Shown piece after piece: positions 8,094 through 9,456 of a DNA stretch of 9,456 nucleotides. A program made the position numbers and the translations under genes. The DNA comes from JBLNBU01 sp050260215 (GTDB lineage: Bacteria; Pseudomonadota; Alphaproteobacteria; Rhodospirillales; Magnetospirillaceae). Positions within the stretch are counted from its first letter, which is position 1; each line of letters opens with the position of its first letter. Under the pieces are notes generated by a model that saw only the letters and a list, made by a program, of their open reading frames with translations, did not search any database and had not been told where the DNA came from. Where the stretch lies: the NCBI GenBank assembly GCA_050260215.1, contig JBLNBU010000013.1, forward strand, positions 1 through 9,456, read 5' to 3'.

Positions 8094-9176
8094 TTGGGTC
8101 GCCCCGGGCGCCTGGTCGACGATGGCGAGGAGGCCGTTATCGCCTTGATCTTTGGCCGGGGAGGGGCCGCATTTGGGGGCGGCGGGCGGGCTCTCCGGAG
8201 CGACCCTGTCCTCGCACTATTTTTGCCTGCCGTGCAGGCGTCGCGCGGGCGGACGCCGGATGGCGTGCGGACTTTTCACTACCATGAGACAGCTCATTCG
8301 AAGCCGCGGCCGGCCAACAGTGTCATCGATCCTGGCTCGCGCGCCTGGCTCTTTCCACACTCGCGCGAGGTCGAGCAAGTGCGGGCAGCTGATGCCAGCT
8401 ACGACCGGAGCGCGCGCGGATGGTATATGCCCGAAGGGCGTCGCGCGATGCCAAACTCCAGGGCTGTGCTCGAGCGTATGGGGGTGGGTGCCAATCCGCG
8501 ATTGCCTGGGCCCGATGGTCGGGTAGCGGTTTTTCCCACGGGAAATATGGTCTCTCGGGTCAAGGATCTTGGCGGCGAACGGGCGGGCCGGGGAATGTGG
8601 ACCATTCCTGCGGACGCGGCCGATTTGCTGTCGGACGCCGAGATCGACGCGTTGGCAGGGCCAAAACGGCGGATGGCATTGCGCCGGCCAAAAGCGGCGA
8701 CACCGGTCGGGCGAGGGCGGGATTTTGCGCTGTATGTTCTTCGCGGCGGTACCGAGGAGGGCGTCGCGGATGGGATCCTCTGCGATGACCAGGGTGCCCT
8801 GATATTTTCGGACATTGGGGAAAATGCGGACGAAATTGCCGCATTTTTCGAGGCGGTCGAAGGGCGCGAGCGCGCCAACGGGGTTACGCAGATAAGGGTG
8901 GTGGCTGAGCTGCCCTGGGAGCTTTCCCCACAGGAATTGCGGACAATTGTTGACCGCTACCTGGCGGAATTTCGTCTGAGGCGCCTCCCATTTGTCGCCG
9001 CCGTGCACAAACCCCACGTCGACACCGGCAGCGATCCACGCAACCTCCACCTGCACGTGCTTTATCACGACAGGCCGGCCAGCCGAACGGCCCCCAACAC
9101 ATGGAAATTCGATGAACGAAAGGATCGCGAAGCGCGCGGAATCTCGACCTCATCGTCCCACACTGACCGGCGATAG
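8094..9176 (+). CDS. MobA/MobL-family relaxase with two N-terminal DUF5710-like modules, 3'-truncated
   Basis: Numbered from the TTG at 8094 (360 residues). Residues 210-328 read as a MobA/MobL (MobQ-type) relaxase domain: LYVLRGG with candidate nucleophile Y214, matching the Tyr-Ile-Gln-Arg-Glu-Gly of RSF1010 MobA; ELPWELS at 272-278 with the conserved Glu; and the metal-binding triad H305, H319, H321 in VHKPHV then DPRNLHLHVLYHDR. Ahead of it lie two repeats: LFPHSREVEQVRA...GWYMPEG at 86-115 and VFPTGNMVSRVKDLGG...MWTIPAD at 146-174, both like the roughly 40-residue DUF5710 fold. A G-rich low-complexity stretch is at 21-33. The start is uncertain: TTG 8094 has no ribosome site; TTG 8145 has GAGGAGG eleven bases upstream; the true 5' end may be lost. 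After KDREARGI, about 9140, the sequence becomes Ser/Thr-rich and stops, whereas relatives continue with the rest of the domain or a helicase or primase part. It would nick oriT if functional; truncation makes that doubtful. Confidence 0.72.
   Translation: MGRPGRLVDDGEEAVIALIFGRGGAAFGGGGRALRSDPVLALFLPAVQASRGRTPDGVRTFHYHETAHSKPRPANSVIDPGSRAWLFPHSREVEQVRAADASYDRSARGWYMPEGRRAMPNSRAVLERMGVGANPRLPGPDGRVAVFPTGNMVSRVKDLGGERAGRGMWTIPADAADLLSDAEIDALAGPKRRMALRRPKAATPVGRGRDFALYVLRGGTEEGVADGILCDDQGALIFSDIGENADEIAAFFEAVEGRERANGVTQIRVVAELPWELSPQELRTIVDRYLAEFRLRRLPFVAAVHKPHVDTGSDPRNLHLHVLYHDRPASRTAPNTWKFDERKDREARGISTSSSHTDRR
8821..8847 (+). repeat. Perfect 9-bp inverted repeat with T-run inside the relaxase gene
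   Basis: AAAATGCGG (8821-8829) and CCGCATTTT (8839-8847) are exact reverse complements with a 9-base spacer, and the right arm ends in five T residues (8844-8848). In the plus direction this resembles an intrinsic terminator, though the G+C part of the stem is only five base pairs at its top. It lies in coding sequence (ENADEIAAFF). Confidence 0.45.
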
Positions 9177-9269
9177 CGCACGTCTTGCACCCCCTCAGGT
9201 ACTCGCCAATGCATTACATTGGCTAATTGCGCTTGCTGTCTTTCACCCACAGGATACCGGCGTGCGGAG
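9141..9269. other. Junction region without a recognisable gene
   Basis: Between the end of relaxase similarity (about 9140) and the stop of the minus-strand transposase (9270) nothing is convincingly coding. It contains a small stem-loop, GCCAATG (9205-9211) and CATTGGC (9217-9223), in a relatively A+T-rich patch (CATTACATTGGCTAATTG). The transposon end for the element on the right should lie here, but I could not identify a terminal inverted repeat or a target duplication. The minus strand has a readable stretch (HWRVPEGVQDVRYRRSVWDD) that I do not recognise. Confidence 0.35.
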
Positions 9270-9456
9270 TCACAGGCAAGCAGCTCTGCCGGCCTGCTTC
9301 TTGCTGCCATTTCTCCTGTTGGTGCTACATGGTCTGCCCGGGGCATGCCCCGGGCCTGCTTGCCGTGCGGCGTGGCTTGCGGCTTCGGCGGGCGTGGCGC
9401 CGCCGAGGCCGGAATGCGGCCGCACATGGTTGTAGTCCTGCCGCCAGGCGGCCAGC
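9270..9456 (-). CDS. IS3-family transposase OrfB, C-terminal part (continues past the right edge)
   Basis: The minus strand from 9455 reads LAAWRQDYNHVRPHSGLGG then ATPAEAA. This is the signature C terminus of IS3-family DDE transposases, where the N-x-x-RPH-S-x-L motif follows the catalytic Glu helix and TP-x-E closes the domain. A 35-residue Gly/Ala/Arg-rich tail follows to the TGA at 9272-9270, including the residues encoded by a 20-base palindrome. The N-terminal and DDE parts lie beyond the window, so integrity of the element cannot be judged. It faces the relaxase, opposite in orientation to the transposase relic at 7079-7201; the two pieces come from different parts of OrfB, so they cannot be compared directly for identity. 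Confidence 0.85.
   Translation of the reverse strand, partial: LAAWRQDYNHVRPHSGLGGATPAEAASHAARQAGPGHAPGRPCSTNRRNGSKKQAGRAACL
9336..9355. repeat. 20-base perfect palindrome at the transposase 3' end
   Basis: GCCCGGGG-CATG-CCCCGGGC is fully self-complementary and can form an 8-bp all-GC stem with a 4-base loop. It falls in the tail of the transposase reading frame, just after the conserved TPAEAA. No T-run follows on either strand, so it is not a canonical intrinsic terminator. It may be a structural end element of the IS or a small dispersed palindromic repeat. Confidence 0.5.

Noticed and set aside
8158..8190. G-rich tract that might form a G-quadruplex
   Set aside because: One loop is longer than the usual limit and the tract encodes Gly-rich protein sequence; weak evidence in a GC-rich genome.
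8217..9068. Minus-strand reading frame of 283 codons opposite the relaxase
   Set aside because: The plus strand carries the relaxase motifs (ELPWELS, NLHLHV); the minus translation has no domain signature.
1..9456. CRISPR arrays, tRNA or rRNA genes, riboswitches
   Set aside because: No regularly spaced direct repeats and no recognisable cloverleaf or rRNA sequence were seen on either strand.

Overview
The window is high-GC bacterial DNA, most likely from an alphaproteobacterium of the Rhodospirillales (Magnetospirillum or Azospirillum-like). That placement is an inference from GC-rich codon use, the very large multi-PAS/GAF hybrid kinase, and relics of mobile elements; there is no rRNA or other taxonomic marker.

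Left part (1-7077) is signal transduction. A truncated receiver-domain gene (+ strand, ending at 206) converges on a minus-strand operon. Read in its own direction the operon is: a headless Cache/GAF sensor remnant (about 7077-6259), a 1845-residue hybrid histidine kinase with its own HPt domain (6247-710), and a single-domain response regulator (713-310). The regulator overlaps the kinase stop by ATGA and is broken by a one-base deletion in a G5 tract at 618-622. The kinase has a TM hairpin, HAMP, GAF, three PAS, a PocR-type ligand-binding domain, a fourth PAS, HisKA, HATPase_c, two receivers and an HPt, so it can run a complete internal phosphorelay. The frameshifted regulator would be the natural receiver for the final phosphoryl transfer.

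At about 7072-7080 the sensor gene is cut off by a 120-base fragment of an IS3-family OrfB transposase. The operon has therefore lost its promoter, its original start and the membrane anchor of its first protein.

Right part (about 7200-9180) is a decayed mobilization-type module on the + strand: a small membrane protein whose 5' end looks lost, an unrecognised 202-residue membrane protein with a good ribosome binding site, and a MobA/MobL-family relaxase. The relaxase carries two tandem modules resembling DUF5710 ahead of its catalytic domain and seems truncated at its 3' end. The window closes with the C-terminal part of another IS3-family OrfB on the minus strand. The right side thus looks like an accessory patch between two transposase relics that broke into a sensory operon. 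The most novel-looking item is the relaxase with its DUF5710-like repeats and its two unknown membrane-protein neighbours. No CRISPR array, tRNA, rRNA or riboswitch was seen.
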